Shown: positions 17,611 through 27,290, numbered from the stretch's first letter. The stretch: 64,000 bases of DNA from Lachnospiraceae bacterium (GCA_017634065.1 JAGBOC010000012.1:62001-126000); one strand, 5' to 3'. Notes: generated by a model from the sequence alone, not told the origin. Made by a program: numbers and translations.

Positions 17611-18972
17611 GTGCATATATATTTTGAAAATTTTAAATTTAAAGATCATATAATATATTCTTTTGAAACATTATTTAGATGCGTTGCAAGTGAAGAACTT
17701 GAATTTGAACATGTTTCTAATTCTACACAGTTTAAAACTGGAATATACTATGGAAATTTCTGCCCAAAAGATTTTAAAGGGATAGTGATATTTGAAGGAA
17801 GCTTGTTTTCAGAGAGTTATTTGAAAAAAGAAAGTATACCTAGTTTTAATATACATTTGATTGATGATTTACCAGCATTATTTTATTCAAATGGAAGTTT
17901 TATTAATAATATATTTTATATTCCAAATGATATAATTCAAGCTACATTTTTTTTTGTAACTGGTTATGAAGAGATTGTAAATTCCAATCTTGAACATGAT
18001 AACCATTTTAGGTTTTCTGTTAAAAATAGGTTTTTGTATAAGTTTTGTAAGTTTAAAAGAGCTGTAGTAAATGAATATGCAGAGTACCTTTATAGAAAAA
18101 TAGTTAAATTCGGTTTTTTTGTTAAACCAATCGAAAATAAAGTTTATGCACATGTTTCACATGATGTTGATATTCCTTTTATTACAAATAAGCTGATTAG
18201 ATGTGTTAATAATCTAATGTCAAATATAGATATGCATTTAATTAATATTATGCACCCAGGAATAAAGTTAATTATTGATATTGAAAAAAAAAATAATATC
18301 AAATCCAGCTGGTATTTCATATCAGGTGGAAAACATAAACCTTATGATATGGAATATGATTTATGTAATAAAAAAATATTAGGTTTAATTAATAAATTAT
18401 ATGAATTAAATAATGAAATAGGTTGGCATTATAGTTATGATGCGGCTTTTGATAAAGATGCTTTTATATGTGAAGCTAATAGATTTAAATCAATATTAAG
18501 AAGTTCGTTGATTTTTGGAAGGAATCATTTTTTGAGATATAATATCCCTAGGTCTTGGATACAGTATAAAAATTGCCACCTTATATATGATTCAACTTTA
18601 GGTTCAGCTGAACATGAAGGATATATTTTTGGAATTTGTACGCCATTTCAATTATTTGATGCAATTGAAGGTAAAAACTTAGATGTCTGGGAACTTCCGC
18701 TGATTGTTATGGATGTAACATTACTTTCTAAAGATTATCGAAAATTAAGTTTTGAAGAAGCATTTGATGTCATTAAATATTTTGTTAATGATGTAAAAAA
18801 ACATAGAGGAGTATTTACAAATCTATGGCATAATTCTTGGCTCAGAGATTTAAGATATAAATTAGATGAAAAGCTTTATAAAGAGGCAATGAATTACATT
18901 TCAAAAGAATTGATTTGCATGACTGGAAATGAGATTATAAGTAAGTATAAAGATAATGTTATATATAAATAA
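17611..18972 (+). CDS. Polysaccharide deacetylase-like protein with N-terminal accessory domain
   Basis: 453 residues, GTG start. The first 170 residues form an accessory region; then VYAHVSHDVDIPF near residue 185 carries the HDVD metal motif, GWHYSYDAAFDKDAF near 272, FGRNHFLRYNIPRSW near 298, and NLWHNSWLRD near 410. This is the arrangement of the long NodB-like proteins with a DUF7033-type N-terminus seen in glycan loci. The expected role is hydrolysis of an acetyl group from an N-acetyl sugar in the polymer or precursor, but activity is not shown for this group. It overlaps the flippase gene by 17 bases. Confidence 0.8.
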   Translation: MHIYFENFKFKDHIIYSFETLFRCVASEELEFEHVSNSTQFKTGIYYGNFCPKDFKGIVIFEGSLFSESYLKKESIPSFNIHLIDDLPALFYSNGSFINNIFYIPNDIIQATFFFVTGYEEIVNSNLEHDNHFRFSVKNRFLYKFCKFKRAVVNEYAEYLYRKIVKFGFFVKPIENKVYAHVSHDVDIPFITNKLIRCVNNLMSNIDMHLINIMHPGIKLIIDIEKKNNIKSSWYFISGGKHKPYDMEYDLCNKKILGLINKLYELNNEIGWHYSYDAAFDKDAFICEANRFKSILRSSLIFGRNHFLRYNIPRSWIQYKNCHLIYDSTLGSAEHEGYIFGICTPFQLFDAIEGKNLDVWELPLIVMDVTLLSKDYRKLSFEEAFDVIKYFVNDVKKHRGVFTNLWHNSWLRDLRYKLDEKLYKEAMNYISKELICMTGNEIISKYKDNVIYK

Positions 18973-20725
18973 GTTTATCAATTTAATAATAAAATGGAAT
19001 GAGATGATGGAACATTCTTTAAAAAAGAAGAGTGTTTTAGTTTTTGTACTAATAGTAATTTCTTCAATCTTTGAGACATTGGGAGTTACAATAATTTTAC
19101 CATATGCTTCTGCAATTATAAATCCTAGTCAAATTAGATATAATCCTATTGTCTCAAATATATTGTCCTTATTAAATATAAAACTTGATAATGATTTACA
19201 GCTTATTTTCTTATTATCAGTAGGAATTGTAATAATATATGTTGTTAAAAATGTTTTTCTATTAGTATCAGATTATATTCTTTTATCATATGAGAATCAG
19301 GTTCAAAAAGAGTACTCTATAAAAATGCTTAGGTCGTATGTATACAAATCATATGAAGAGAATCTAAATATTAATACTTCAGAAGTGTTAAGAGGGATTG
19401 GAAATGATGCTACTGCACTTTATTATATAATTCAGGCTATTTTTAAAATAATTGTAAATTCGTTAACAATTCTTTTGATTGGAATTGTTTTATTCATTAC
19501 TGATTATGTTATGGCTATTTTAGTTGTGATATTATCAGGAATAATATCTTTGTTAATTTTAAAATTATTGAAAGATTCAGTAAGTGTTGCTGGCAAAAAG
19601 TTTAACGATTCTATGATGCAACAACAAAAAGCTGCATTACAAATATTGAATGGATATAAGGAATTAACTGTATTAAATCGGAAAGAACCATTTTTAAATT
19701 ATTATGAATCAACAATGGAAGTTCAACGAAAATCACAATTAAAGTATCGTTTTTTACAAATGATGCCTGTTAGAGTTTTAGAAACTGCTCTAATTGTTGT
19801 AATAATAATTAGTATTGAATTTAGGCTTAATTTGGGCATTGATCCTCTATTATTCATTCCTAAATTATCAGTTTTTGCTGTTGCAAGTATAAGATTATTA
19901 CCACTTTTAAATCAAATTACTGCTAGTAATACTAGTATTTTATATTATTTACCAAGTTTCAATAATGCATATAAAAACTTAAAGTCAACAAATTTTTTAG
20001 AGCATAATAAGTTGTCATATAGTAATAAAACATTAACATTTGAAAAAAGTATTGAATTTAGAAATGTATCTTGGAAATATCAAAAGTCTAATAATAATAT
20101 ATTGAATAATATAAATATTTGCATCAATAAGGGAGATGTTGTAGGTATTATAGGACAATCTGGGGCTGGGAAAACAACTTTTGCAGATATTTTACTTGGA
20201 CTTTTAAAACCAACTAGTGGCGGAGTATATGTAGATAACATATATATTAGTTCAAATTATGAGTCATGGTCAAAGATGTTGGGTTATGTATCTCAAAACA
20301 TATATTTATTAGATGATACAATTAAAAATAATGTTTTATTTGGACTTAAACCAAATGACGCTACTGATGTAAAATTAATGGACTCTTTAGATAAATCATC
20401 ATTAAAAGAATATATTGCATCATTAGAAGATAAGGAAAATACTTTAGTTGGAGAGTTTGGAGCAAAGTTATCTGGCGGTCAAAGACAAAGAATTGTAATT
20501 GCAAGAGCATTATATAATCATCCTAAAGTTTTAGTTTTAGATGAGGCAACTTCTGCACTTGACAAAGATACTGAAAACTCAATCATTGAGTCCATTGAAA
20601 ATATAAAAGGAGATATTACTATTTTGATTATTACTCATCATAATTCACTGCTTAAATTATGTAATAGAGTGTTTAAAGTTGAAAATGGCAGTGTAATTGA
20701 ATGCAATAATAGTTTTAATAGTTAG
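18956..20725 (+). CDS. ABC transporter/flippase, PglK-like half transporter
   Basis: 589 residues: about six membrane helices in residues 1-320, then an ATPase domain with Walker A GQSGAGKTT near 399, signature LSGGQRQR near 505, Walker B VLVLDEATSAL near 525 and an H-loop ITHHNS. Size and order match exporters such as PglK that flip lipid-linked oligosaccharides. Here it probably moves a finished glycan-lipid across the membrane. A Wzx-type flippase lies at 42762-44207, so the window encodes two different flipping routes. Confidence 0.88.
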   Translation: MLYINKFINLIIKWNEMMEHSLKKKSVLVFVLIVISSIFETLGVTIILPYASAIINPSQIRYNPIVSNILSLLNIKLDNDLQLIFLLSVGIVIIYVVKNVFLLVSDYILLSYENQVQKEYSIKMLRSYVYKSYEENLNINTSEVLRGIGNDATALYYIIQAIFKIIVNSLTILLIGIVLFITDYVMAILVVILSGIISLLILKLLKDSVSVAGKKFNDSMMQQQKAALQILNGYKELTVLNRKEPFLNYYESTMEVQRKSQLKYRFLQMMPVRVLETALIVVIIISIEFRLNLGIDPLLFIPKLSVFAVASIRLLPLLNQITASNTSILYYLPSFNNAYKNLKSTNFLEHNKLSYSNKTLTFEKSIEFRNVSWKYQKSNNNILNNINICINKGDVVGIIGQSGAGKTTFADILLGLLKPTSGGVYVDNIYISSNYESWSKMLGYVSQNIYLLDDTIKNNVLFGLKPNDATDVKLMDSLDKSSLKEYIASLEDKENTLVGEFGAKLSGGQRQRIVIARALYNHPKVLVLDEATSALDKDTENSIIESIENIKGDITILIITHHNSLLKLCNRVFKVENGSVIECNNSFNS

Positions 20726-20747
20726 TTTACTTTTTGAGTTGTAGTAT

Positions 20748-22004
20748 ATGGTTAAGAAAATAATATTTATATTTGAAAGAAAATATGGATATGCAACCGA
20801 TAAAAAATACTTTGGATTTAATTATTACTTATCTAAAGGATTTGAACTTGAAGCATGGTCTTTAGCAGATTGGACATTTAATCATAGTGGTGATGATAAA
20901 CCCCAAAATATTGATTTATCAGGTTTCACTATATATATCGATAATTATGAAAGTTTTATGCTAAATATCAATAGAGTTCGTAATGATTCATGCATTTTTT
21001 TAATTTATCCATATCATGCGTATAATTACATTTCATACATAATTAGAAAGTCAATAAAAAATATAAATAAAGACTTTATAAATATTCTTGAATATGATGT
21101 TTACTATAAATATGTTTCGAAAAGTAAAATTGCTTTATTCATATATTATTTTTTCAAAAAAATAGGATCGTTAATTAAAGTAATATTTAGTATTTCACAT
21201 GGCGTCAAAAACTTTAAAACAAATCTAATTAATTTTTCTGTTAGAGCACTTGGACCACAAATATATAAGTCATATGTTAACATTATACCTTCAAAAGTCT
21301 CATTATATTATATGCCATGTTTTAAAGAGGCAATGAATAAGAATAATGTTTTTACACATGCTGAAACCTATGATGATTGGTTACAAGCTAGTGATATTAA
21401 TAAATATGGAAAATACATTGTATATGTAGATCAAGGACTTCTTGTCAATGACGATCGAATTCGTAATTATCACAAGTCACTTGTTTCTGACAAAAATGAG
21501 TTTTATAATTCTTTGATGACATTATTTAATAAGATTCGCGATGATTATGGTTGCGATGTAATAGTAGCTGTGCACCCTAAAGCAATGTACAAAGGAAATG
21601 AATTTGGAAGATTTAAGATGATTAGAGGTGAAACTAATACTCTAATTAAACATTCAGTTTTAGTTATTTTTGAAATGTCAACTTGCTTTGGACAAATAAT
21701 TCTATCTAAAAAGCCTTTTTTAAATATTTATCGAAAAGAGTATTTTAATTATGATAAAAGTCTAAAAAAACTATATGCCTGTATTAATAGTGTTTTAAAT
21801 TGTAAGCAACTAGATGTGTCGAATAGTGATTCTATTAATAACTATAATGAATATATTTATAATTATTCTGCTGAATCTTATGATAAATTTAAATATGAGT
21901 TTATTGTCGATAGATTAAATGATAATAATATATCTACATTTGAAATAATTAGTAGTATTATTAATAAATATAAAAAGATTGATAAGGAGTTAAGTTTTTT
22001 ATGA
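20748..22004 (+). CDS. Unrecognised protein; possible nonulosonate glycosyltransferase
   Basis: 418 residues, no family I can name with certainty. The first part reads IIFIFERKYGYATDKKYF; the second half has KYIVYVDQGLLVNDD near residue 225, VIVAVHPKA near 280 and VIFEMSTCFGQIILSKKPF near 305. A short acidic-glycine motif, an HP motif and an S/T motif in that order recall GT-B sialyltransferases. It overlaps neuA by four bases and leads the nonulosonate cassette, a usual place for the transferase. Function is therefore an inference; a capsule-type transferase with another donor is the alternative. Confidence 0.6.
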   Translation: MVKKIIFIFERKYGYATDKKYFGFNYYLSKGFELEAWSLADWTFNHSGDDKPQNIDLSGFTIYIDNYESFMLNINRVRNDSCIFLIYPYHAYNYISYIIRKSIKNINKDFINILEYDVYYKYVSKSKIALFIYYFFKKIGSLIKVIFSISHGVKNFKTNLINFSVRALGPQIYKSYVNIIPSKVSLYYMPCFKEAMNKNNVFTHAETYDDWLQASDINKYGKYIVYVDQGLLVNDDRIRNYHKSLVSDKNEFYNSLMTLFNKIRDDYGCDVIVAVHPKAMYKGNEFGRFKMIRGETNTLIKHSVLVIFEMSTCFGQIILSKKPFLNIYRKEYFNYDKSLKKLYACINSVLNCKQLDVSNSDSINNYNEYIYNYSAESYDKFKYEFIVDRLNDNNISTFEIISSIINKYKKIDKELSFL

Positions 22005-22690
22005 AATATTTAGTTGTTATACCAGCGAGAGGGGGATCTAAAGGTATACCTTTAAAAAATATTGCAAATTTATGTGGTAAACCACTTATAAATTATACTC
22101 TTGATACGCTACAATCAATAAATATAGATTGTGATATTGTTGTTAGTACTGATTCAAGTATAATTAAAGAAAAAATCAATCACTATAAGTATATAACGAT
22201 AATTGATAGGCCATCTAATATTAGTGGAGATATTGCAACTACAGAGTCAGCATTACTACATGCACTCAATACTATGGAAAAAGGCAATTGTAAATATGAT
22301 GCTGTGATTACTTTGCAAGTTACTTCTCCGTTCAGAAAATTAGATACGATTATTAATTGTGTAAATAGGTTTGAATTAAATTTTCCTCAATATGATGCAT
22401 TACTTACATTAAATGAAACATATCAAGATTTTTGGACTGAAACGAATTACCACTTTTCCAGGTTATATCCTAATAATCCAAGAAGGCGTCAAGACCGTAA
22501 ACCTATTTATGTTGAAAATGGATTAGTGTATATTACAAGTACAGAATCACTAAAAAGTACTAAATCAGTGTTAGGTAATAAATGTGATGGATTCATTACT
22601 GATAGTAATGAATCTTTAGATATTAATGAACAAATTGATTTATTAATTGCCGAATGTATAATGAAGGAGAAATTTTATGTCAATGCTTAA
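22001..22690 (+). CDS. neuA: CMP-nonulosonate (sialic acid-type) cytidylyltransferase
   Basis: 229 residues. VVIPARGGSKGIPLKNI at the N-terminus is the nucleotide-binding motif, followed by VVSTDSS, DRPSNISGDIATTESALLHAL and ITLQVTSPFRK near residue 105; YVENGLVYIT is in the C-terminal half. The enzyme activates a nonulosonic acid with CTP to CMP-NulO. Order neuA-neuB-neuC with 14- and 4-base overlaps points to one coupled unit. Whether the acid is Neu5Ac, legionaminate or another isomer is not clear. Confidence 0.93.
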   Translation: MKYLVVIPARGGSKGIPLKNIANLCGKPLINYTLDTLQSINIDCDIVVSTDSSIIKEKINHYKYITIIDRPSNISGDIATTESALLHALNTMEKGNCKYDAVITLQVTSPFRKLDTIINCVNRFELNFPQYDALLTLNETYQDFWTETNYHFSRLYPNNPRRRQDRKPIYVENGLVYITSTESLKSTKSVLGNKCDGFITDSNESLDINEQIDLLIAECIMKEKFYVNA

Positions 22691-23705
22691 AATAGGTAAT
22701 AGATTTATTTCAAATAGTGATAAAGTTTATATAATTGCTGAAGCATGTGATAATCATATGGGGAATTTAGATGTTGCTAAAGAAATGTGTTTGAGAGCTA
22801 AATTAGCTGGTGCAGATTGTATAAAGTTTCAACATCACTTACTAGATGAGGAAATGTTAAGAGATATACCAAAGTCATCTAATATGGAGATTCCTTTATA
22901 TGATTTTTTAAAGCTACATGCTTTATCACTTGATGATCATAAGATTCTTATGAATTATTGTAAAGAAATTGGAATACAGTATTTGTGTACTCCATTTAGT
23001 TTGAAAGCGGCACAAGAATTGAATGATCTAGGAGTTGATGCATTTAAAATAGGTTCAGGTGAAATGACGGATATTCCTACAATTAGAGAAATTGCAAAGT
23101 TTAAAAAACCTATGATAATATCTACAGGTATGTGCACTTTTAGTGAGATTGAAAGAACTTATAAAGTTTTATGTGAGAGTGACATTGATTTTGCATTTAC
23201 AAATTGTGTATCTGAATATCCACCTAAATATGAAGATTTGAATTTAAATGTTATTAGTTTAATGAAAGAAAAATTTCCTAATGCAATTATTGGACATTCT
23301 GATCATACTCCAGACATTTTTACTTGTTTTTCTGCTGTAACTCTAGGGGCAAAAATTATTGAGAAACATGTAATTTTAGATAAAATGGTTTCTGGCCCAG
23401 ATCAAAGTGTTTCAATTGATTTTAATGAATTATATTATTTGGTTAATGGAATTAGAAAAATTGAATGTTCACTTGGTAGTATTAAAAAAGTTAATGAAAA
23501 TGAAAAAGAGATTAGGGAATGGGCGTTTAGAAGTATTGTTACAACAAGAAAAATTAAAAAAGGTGAAACTATTTCAAAAGAAATGATTTGGTCGAAAAGA
23601 CCAGGAACTGGAATTCCTTCTTTTAAAATGGATGAAATAATAGGTAAAACAGCATTAAATGATATTGATGAAAATGTTTTGCTAAAGTATGATGATTTTA
23701 TGTGA
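22677..23705 (+). CDS. neuB: N-acylneuraminate/nonulosonate synthase
   Basis: 342 residues, full length. The TIM-barrel part has YIIAEACDNHMGNLDVAKEM, DCIKFQHHLLDEEM, FKIGSGEMTDIP and IIGHSDHTPD; the C-terminal SAF (antifreeze-like) domain from about residue 280 reads SIVTTRKIKKGETISKEMIW and RPGTGIP. It condenses phosphoenolpyruvate with ManNAc or a 6-deoxy diamino analogue to make a nine-carbon acid. AAGGAG precedes the ATG. The absence of legB, legC and legH homologues nearby favours a simple sialic acid, but they could be elsewhere. Confidence 0.93.
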   Translation: MSMLKIGNRFISNSDKVYIIAEACDNHMGNLDVAKEMCLRAKLAGADCIKFQHHLLDEEMLRDIPKSSNMEIPLYDFLKLHALSLDDHKILMNYCKEIGIQYLCTPFSLKAAQELNDLGVDAFKIGSGEMTDIPTIREIAKFKKPMIISTGMCTFSEIERTYKVLCESDIDFAFTNCVSEYPPKYEDLNLNVISLMKEKFPNAIIGHSDHTPDIFTCFSAVTLGAKIIEKHVILDKMVSGPDQSVSIDFNELYYLVNGIRKIECSLGSIKKVNENEKEIREWAFRSIVTTRKIKKGETISKEMIWSKRPGTGIPSFKMDEIIGKTALNDIDENVLLKYDDFM

Positions 23706-23713
23706 GGTGTAAA

Positions 23714-24856
23714 TTGAAAAAATTATTGTTTATAACTGGTTCTAGAGGTGAGTGGGGATATATTAGGCCCATATTAAGGTTAATTAATAAACGAAAAGAT
23801 GTTGAATATAAATTATTGGTAACGAATATGCACTTGTTACCACGAAATGGTAATTCCTATAAAGAGATTCTTGATGATGGTTTTAAAATTGACTATGTTG
23901 TAAATATGTCAATTGATGGATATAATCATTATACTCATGCAAAATCATTAGGCATATGTTTAACTTCAATTCCAGATATTGTTTATGTCGAAAAGCCTGA
24001 CTGGATAGTTCTTGCTGGTGATAGAGGAGAACAGCTAATGGGCGCAATTACAGGTGCATATACTTATACACCTACAGCTCATATTCAAGCTGGTGAATTA
24101 TCTGGAAATATTGATGGTATGACTAGACATGCAATTGGCAAACTTGTGCATTTGCATTTTGCCGCAAATGAGGATGCAGCTAGTCGACTAAAAAAATTAG
24201 GTGAAGAAGATTTTAGAATTTTTAATGTGGGTGCACCTCAAGTTGATGAAATGGTACAGGCAAAATTTTCCGATTTAAGTTATATTGAAAATAAATACTC
24301 TTTAAATTTGAAAAATGGTTATTTTTTGGTTGCACTGCATCCAGTTACTGAAGAATCAAGCATGGCTGGAGAACAAGCTAAAATCTTAATTAAAACTTTA
24401 AATGAGTATAGTCTGCCTAAAATAGTAATAATGCCAAATAATGATGCTGGGTCAATATTAGTTGAAGATGAAATAATCAAGAATAAAATTGGTGAGTACC
24501 ACCTTTTTTCAAATTTAAAAAGAGAAGATTATTTAGGTTTGCTGATGAATGCAAAATGTTTAATAGGGAATTCTAGTTCTGGATTATTAGAAGCTCCTAC
24601 ATTTAAAGTTCCAGCTGTTAATATTGGAAGAAGACAAGATATGCGTTTTAGAGGGATAAATGTAATAGATACAGATTTTAATATTGAAAATATTAAGTTA
24701 GCAATTAACAAAGCAGTTTCAAATGAGTTTAAGTTATTTTTAAATGAAAAGTGTGTAAATCCATATGGAGACGGGCACTCATCTGAAAGAATATTAGATA
24801 TACTTTTAAATACTAAAATTGATGATAAATGGCTAATTAAAAAATTAACATATTAA
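23714..24856 (+). CDS. neuC: UDP-GlcNAc 2-epimerase, hydrolysing (NeuC/LegG type)
   Basis: About 380 residues. LFITGSRGEWGYIRPILRLI, AGDRGEQLMGAITGAY, HIQAGELSGNIDGMTRHAI, FNVGAPQVDEM and LIGNSSSGLLEAPTF are all NeuC motifs. It releases ManNAc (or a diamino analogue) and UDP from the nucleotide sugar. I prefer the TTG at 23714 because GAGGTG at 23704-23709 is a good Shine-Dalgarno for it; a GTG at 23702 in frame overlaps the neuB end and lacks one. It is the third gene of the nonulosonate unit. Confidence 0.92.
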   Translation: MKKLLFITGSRGEWGYIRPILRLINKRKDVEYKLLVTNMHLLPRNGNSYKEILDDGFKIDYVVNMSIDGYNHYTHAKSLGICLTSIPDIVYVEKPDWIVLAGDRGEQLMGAITGAYTYTPTAHIQAGELSGNIDGMTRHAIGKLVHLHFAANEDAASRLKKLGEEDFRIFNVGAPQVDEMVQAKFSDLSYIENKYSLNLKNGYFLVALHPVTEESSMAGEQAKILIKTLNEYSLPKIVIMPNNDAGSILVEDEIIKNKIGEYHLFSNLKREDYLGLLMNAKCLIGNSSSGLLEAPTFKVPAVNIGRRQDMRFRGINVIDTDFNIENIKLAINKAVSNEFKLFLNEKCVNPYGDGHSSERILDILLNTKIDDKWLIKKLTY

Positions 24857-24870
24857 AATTGTGAGGGAGT

Positions 24871-25224
24871 ATGAATAAATTTTGTATAACAAAAAGTTTT
24901 TCAGTTTTAGAAACAATTGAGTTTATTTCAAATAATAATGAAAGAGCAGTTTTTGTTTGTGATGATTGTAATAAAATAATTGGTGTTGTAAGTCAAGGAG
25001 ATATCATTAGAGCACTAATTTCTGGAATAAGTGTTTATCATAACATTAAAGATATTATGAACATCAATTTTCTGTATATAAAAGAATACAATCTGCAAAT
25101 TGCATATAATTTGTTCAAAACAAAGAACATAACCATTTTACCAGTTATTAATGATAACTATGAGATTTTGAATATTATAACTATTAATGATATATATAAT
25201 TTTTTGGAAGAAAAATGTTTATAA
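24871..25224 (+). CDS. Stand-alone CBS-domain pair protein
   Basis: 117 residues covering two CBS motifs: residues 12-55 (AVFVCDDCNKIIGVVSQGDIIRALIS) and 65-115 (KNITILPVINDNYEILNII, TINDIYNFL). In legionaminate clusters a protein of the PtmE type has such CBS domains joined to a nucleotidyltransferase. Here the CBS part stands alone, and no nucleotidyltransferase domain follows; the next gene is a pyruvyl transferase-like protein. It may regulate a partner by binding a nucleotide, or be the leftover of a larger enzyme. It overlaps the next gene by 10 bases. Confidence 0.8.
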   Translation: MNKFCITKSFSVLETIEFISNNNERAVFVCDDCNKIIGVVSQGDIIRALISGISVYHNIKDIMNINFLYIKEYNLQIAYNLFKTKNITILPVINDNYEILNIITINDIYNFLEEKCL

Positions 25225-26318
25225 AAAATATGAAAAAAATACTATTAGTTAATTTTTCAATTTCAAATGGTGGAGATTATTTGATTGAAGAAAGAATGAA
25301 AAAACTATTTGAATATTATTTTAAGTATGACACTATATATACTATCAATGGGTATAAGACTAAAGAAATTGATTTTAATAATTATGATGTTGTTATTTTA
25401 GGCGGTGGGCCATATTTTGATGATAGAATAGTTAAAGAATTGTTTATTCCATTATTTGATTTTGACAAGATAAAAATACCAGTACATTTATTTGGTTGTG
25501 GAATTTATGGAAACAACTGTTCTAAACATGCAATTTTTAATAAACGTTTTAATAGTATTACTTTAGATTTTTTTAATAATATAGTAAAAACTGGTGGAAC
25601 ATTAGGGTGCCGTGATGTTATAACTTACACGGTAATGAAAAATAATGGATTGAATAATGTATATTTAACAGGATGCCCTGCATGGTTTGATATTGATAAT
25701 ATAGATAGAGATTTTAGTTTCGTTAGAAATAAAAGTTCAGTAAAAAGAATTGCAATCTCTGATCCAGGGTTAACTAAAAATCAAGATGAACAACGAACTA
25801 GGGCATTGCAAACTATATCCGTGATTAAAAAAATTAATACTATATTTCCGGATTCCGCTATACTGTTCTCGTTTAATAATGGTATAGAAACTAAATATTC
25901 TAGTGAGTGTAATAATATAATATTTAATTATTTAAAAGAGAACAATATAGAAGTAGTTGAATTAGTTAATTCAGCGAAATTATTTTCAAAATATAATAAT
26001 GTTGATTTGCATATTGGATTCAGGGTACATTCTCATATTTATTCATTAAGTAAAAGAATTCCAAGTATTTTGATTGAAGAAGATATTCGAGGTTTTGGAA
26101 TGAATGAAACTTTTGGATTACCACATTTGCTATCGTTCGATGAAAATATGATGAATAAAAATACATACTCGCCAAATGAAACTTTATGTTTAGAAATTGA
26201 AAGTTTAATAAATTATTTTGATTATACTAACTATTTTTCATTTCAAAATGTGTTTTCATACTTAGACTATTTTTTTTATAATGTTTTAAATAAATGGTTT
26301 AGTGTTCTAATTAGGTAA
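25215..26318 (+). CDS. Polysaccharide pyruvyl transferase family protein
   Basis: 367 residues. ILLVNFSISNGGDYLIEERM at the start, NYDVVILGGGPYFDDRI near residue 60, IPVHLFGCGIYGNN, LGCRDVITYTVMKNNGL with TGCPAWFD, and VDLHIGFRVHSHIYSLSKRIPSILIEED near 275 match the PF04230 fold with the conserved R-x-H pair. Family members add pyruvate or are uncharacterised. An in-frame second ATG occurs at 25230. It sits in the nonulosonate block between the CBS protein and the deacetylase. Confidence 0.8.
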   Translation: MFIKNMKKILLVNFSISNGGDYLIEERMKKLFEYYFKYDTIYTINGYKTKEIDFNNYDVVILGGGPYFDDRIVKELFIPLFDFDKIKIPVHLFGCGIYGNNCSKHAIFNKRFNSITLDFFNNIVKTGGTLGCRDVITYTVMKNNGLNNVYLTGCPAWFDIDNIDRDFSFVRNKSSVKRIAISDPGLTKNQDEQRTRALQTISVIKKINTIFPDSAILFSFNNGIETKYSSECNNIIFNYLKENNIEVVELVNSAKLFSKYNNVDLHIGFRVHSHIYSLSKRIPSILIEEDIRGFGMNETFGLPHLLSFDENMMNKNTYSPNETLCLEIESLINYFDYTNYFSFQNVFSYLDYFFYNVLNKWFSVLIR

Positions 26319-26322
26319 TTTT

Positions 26323-27186
26323 ATGAAAGAGATTAAAGTAATAATGTATCACTATATTAGGCCTATAAAAAATGGAAAGTTTAAAGGACTAAAAGGTTTA
26401 GAAGTAAAAGAATTTGATAACCAAATCAAATTTTTAAATGAGAATTATAATATTATTAATTATGATGATTTTTGTTCTAAATTATTAAACAATAATATTC
26501 AGGGTGATGAAGTTTTATTAACATTTGATGATGGGTATATTGATCACTATTCTTATGCGTTTCCTATTTTGAAAAAGTATAATGTTTCTGGTGTGTTTTT
26601 TGTCAATTCACTTCCGGACGAAAATGTTGTTATGGATGTTAATAAGATACAATTGATTTTTGGTTACTATGATTATGATATGACTAAAATTAAAAGTGTC
26701 TTTTTAAAAGAATTCTCTGACATCGATAGTAATTTTGATACTAATAATATATTGGAACTTAAAAAAAAATGGTATTTACCTAATAAATTTGACAATGCGA
26801 ATATTATTTTTTGGAAGAGATTATTACAAGTTGGATTAAAAAAAGAAATCAGAAATTTGGCTTTAAAAAATGTATTTAATGAAATATTTGGTGATGAAAA
26901 AGATGTCGCTAAAGATTTTTATTTGAATATTAAACATATAAAAGAAATGTATTCTAATGGAATGTCGTTTGGATTACATACGCATAGTCACGTTTTTTTA
27001 GGTGAATTGAAAGATATTTCTAATATAAAAGATGAAATTGTAAAAAATATCAATTACCTAAATGAGTATATTAATATGAATTATCTTTCAATAAATTATC
27101 CATATGGTAACTATGATTCCAATGTTTTAGATGTTGCAAAGTCATTAGGAATTAAAATTGGGTTTACTACTGAATGGGGGGGGTAA
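26323..27186 (+). CDS. Polysaccharide deacetylase (NodB-like), cut short at a G8 run
   Basis: 287 residues as read. VIMYHYIRPI at the start, LLTFDDGYIDHYSYAFP near residue 66 (metal DD motif), SFGLHTHSHVFLGEL near 220 and YPYGNYDSNVLDVAKSLG near 256 define the fold. The frame ends GFTTEWGG at a TAA directly after eight G bases (27176-27183). With one more G the frame runs on to 27248 and adds VTIKSDLLTLPRYDTNDFTK-V; the LPRYDTNDF motif is the usual end of this family. The gene is therefore truncated by a slippable tract, or is shifted by a sequencing error. It probably acts on an N- or O-acetyl group of the glycan. Confidence 0.88.
   Translation: MKEIKVIMYHYIRPIKNGKFKGLKGLEVKEFDNQIKFLNENYNIINYDDFCSKLLNNNIQGDEVLLTFDDGYIDHYSYAFPILKKYNVSGVFFVNSLPDENVVMDVNKIQLIFGYYDYDMTKIKSVFLKEFSDIDSNFDTNNILELKKKWYLPNKFDNANIIFWKRLLQVGLKKEIRNLALKNVFNEIFGDEKDVAKDFYLNIKHIKEMYSNGMSFGLHTHSHVFLGELKDISNIKDEIVKNINYLNEYINMNYLSINYPYGNYDSNVLDVAKSLGIKIGFTTEWGG
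27176..27183 (+). repeat. G8 homopolymer at the end of the deacetylase gene
   Basis: Eight G bases in an AT-rich region; the longest G or C run I saw in the window. Length 8 ends the protein at 27186, length 7 ends it after four different residues, and length 9 or 6 restores the conserved family C-terminus to a stop at 27246-27248. This is the pattern of a contingency tract. Confidence 0.85.
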
Positions 27187-27290
27187 CGATAAAGAGTGAC
27201 TTGCTAACTTTGCCAAGATACGATACTAATGATTTTACAAAGGTATAATATATATATTGTTTGACTTAATATAAAAATAGGAGGTGTATA

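Noticed and set aside
22030..22035. G5 run near the start of neuA as a contingency tract
   Set aside because: It encodes the conserved Gly-Gly of the ARGGSKG motif and five G's is too short to stand out.
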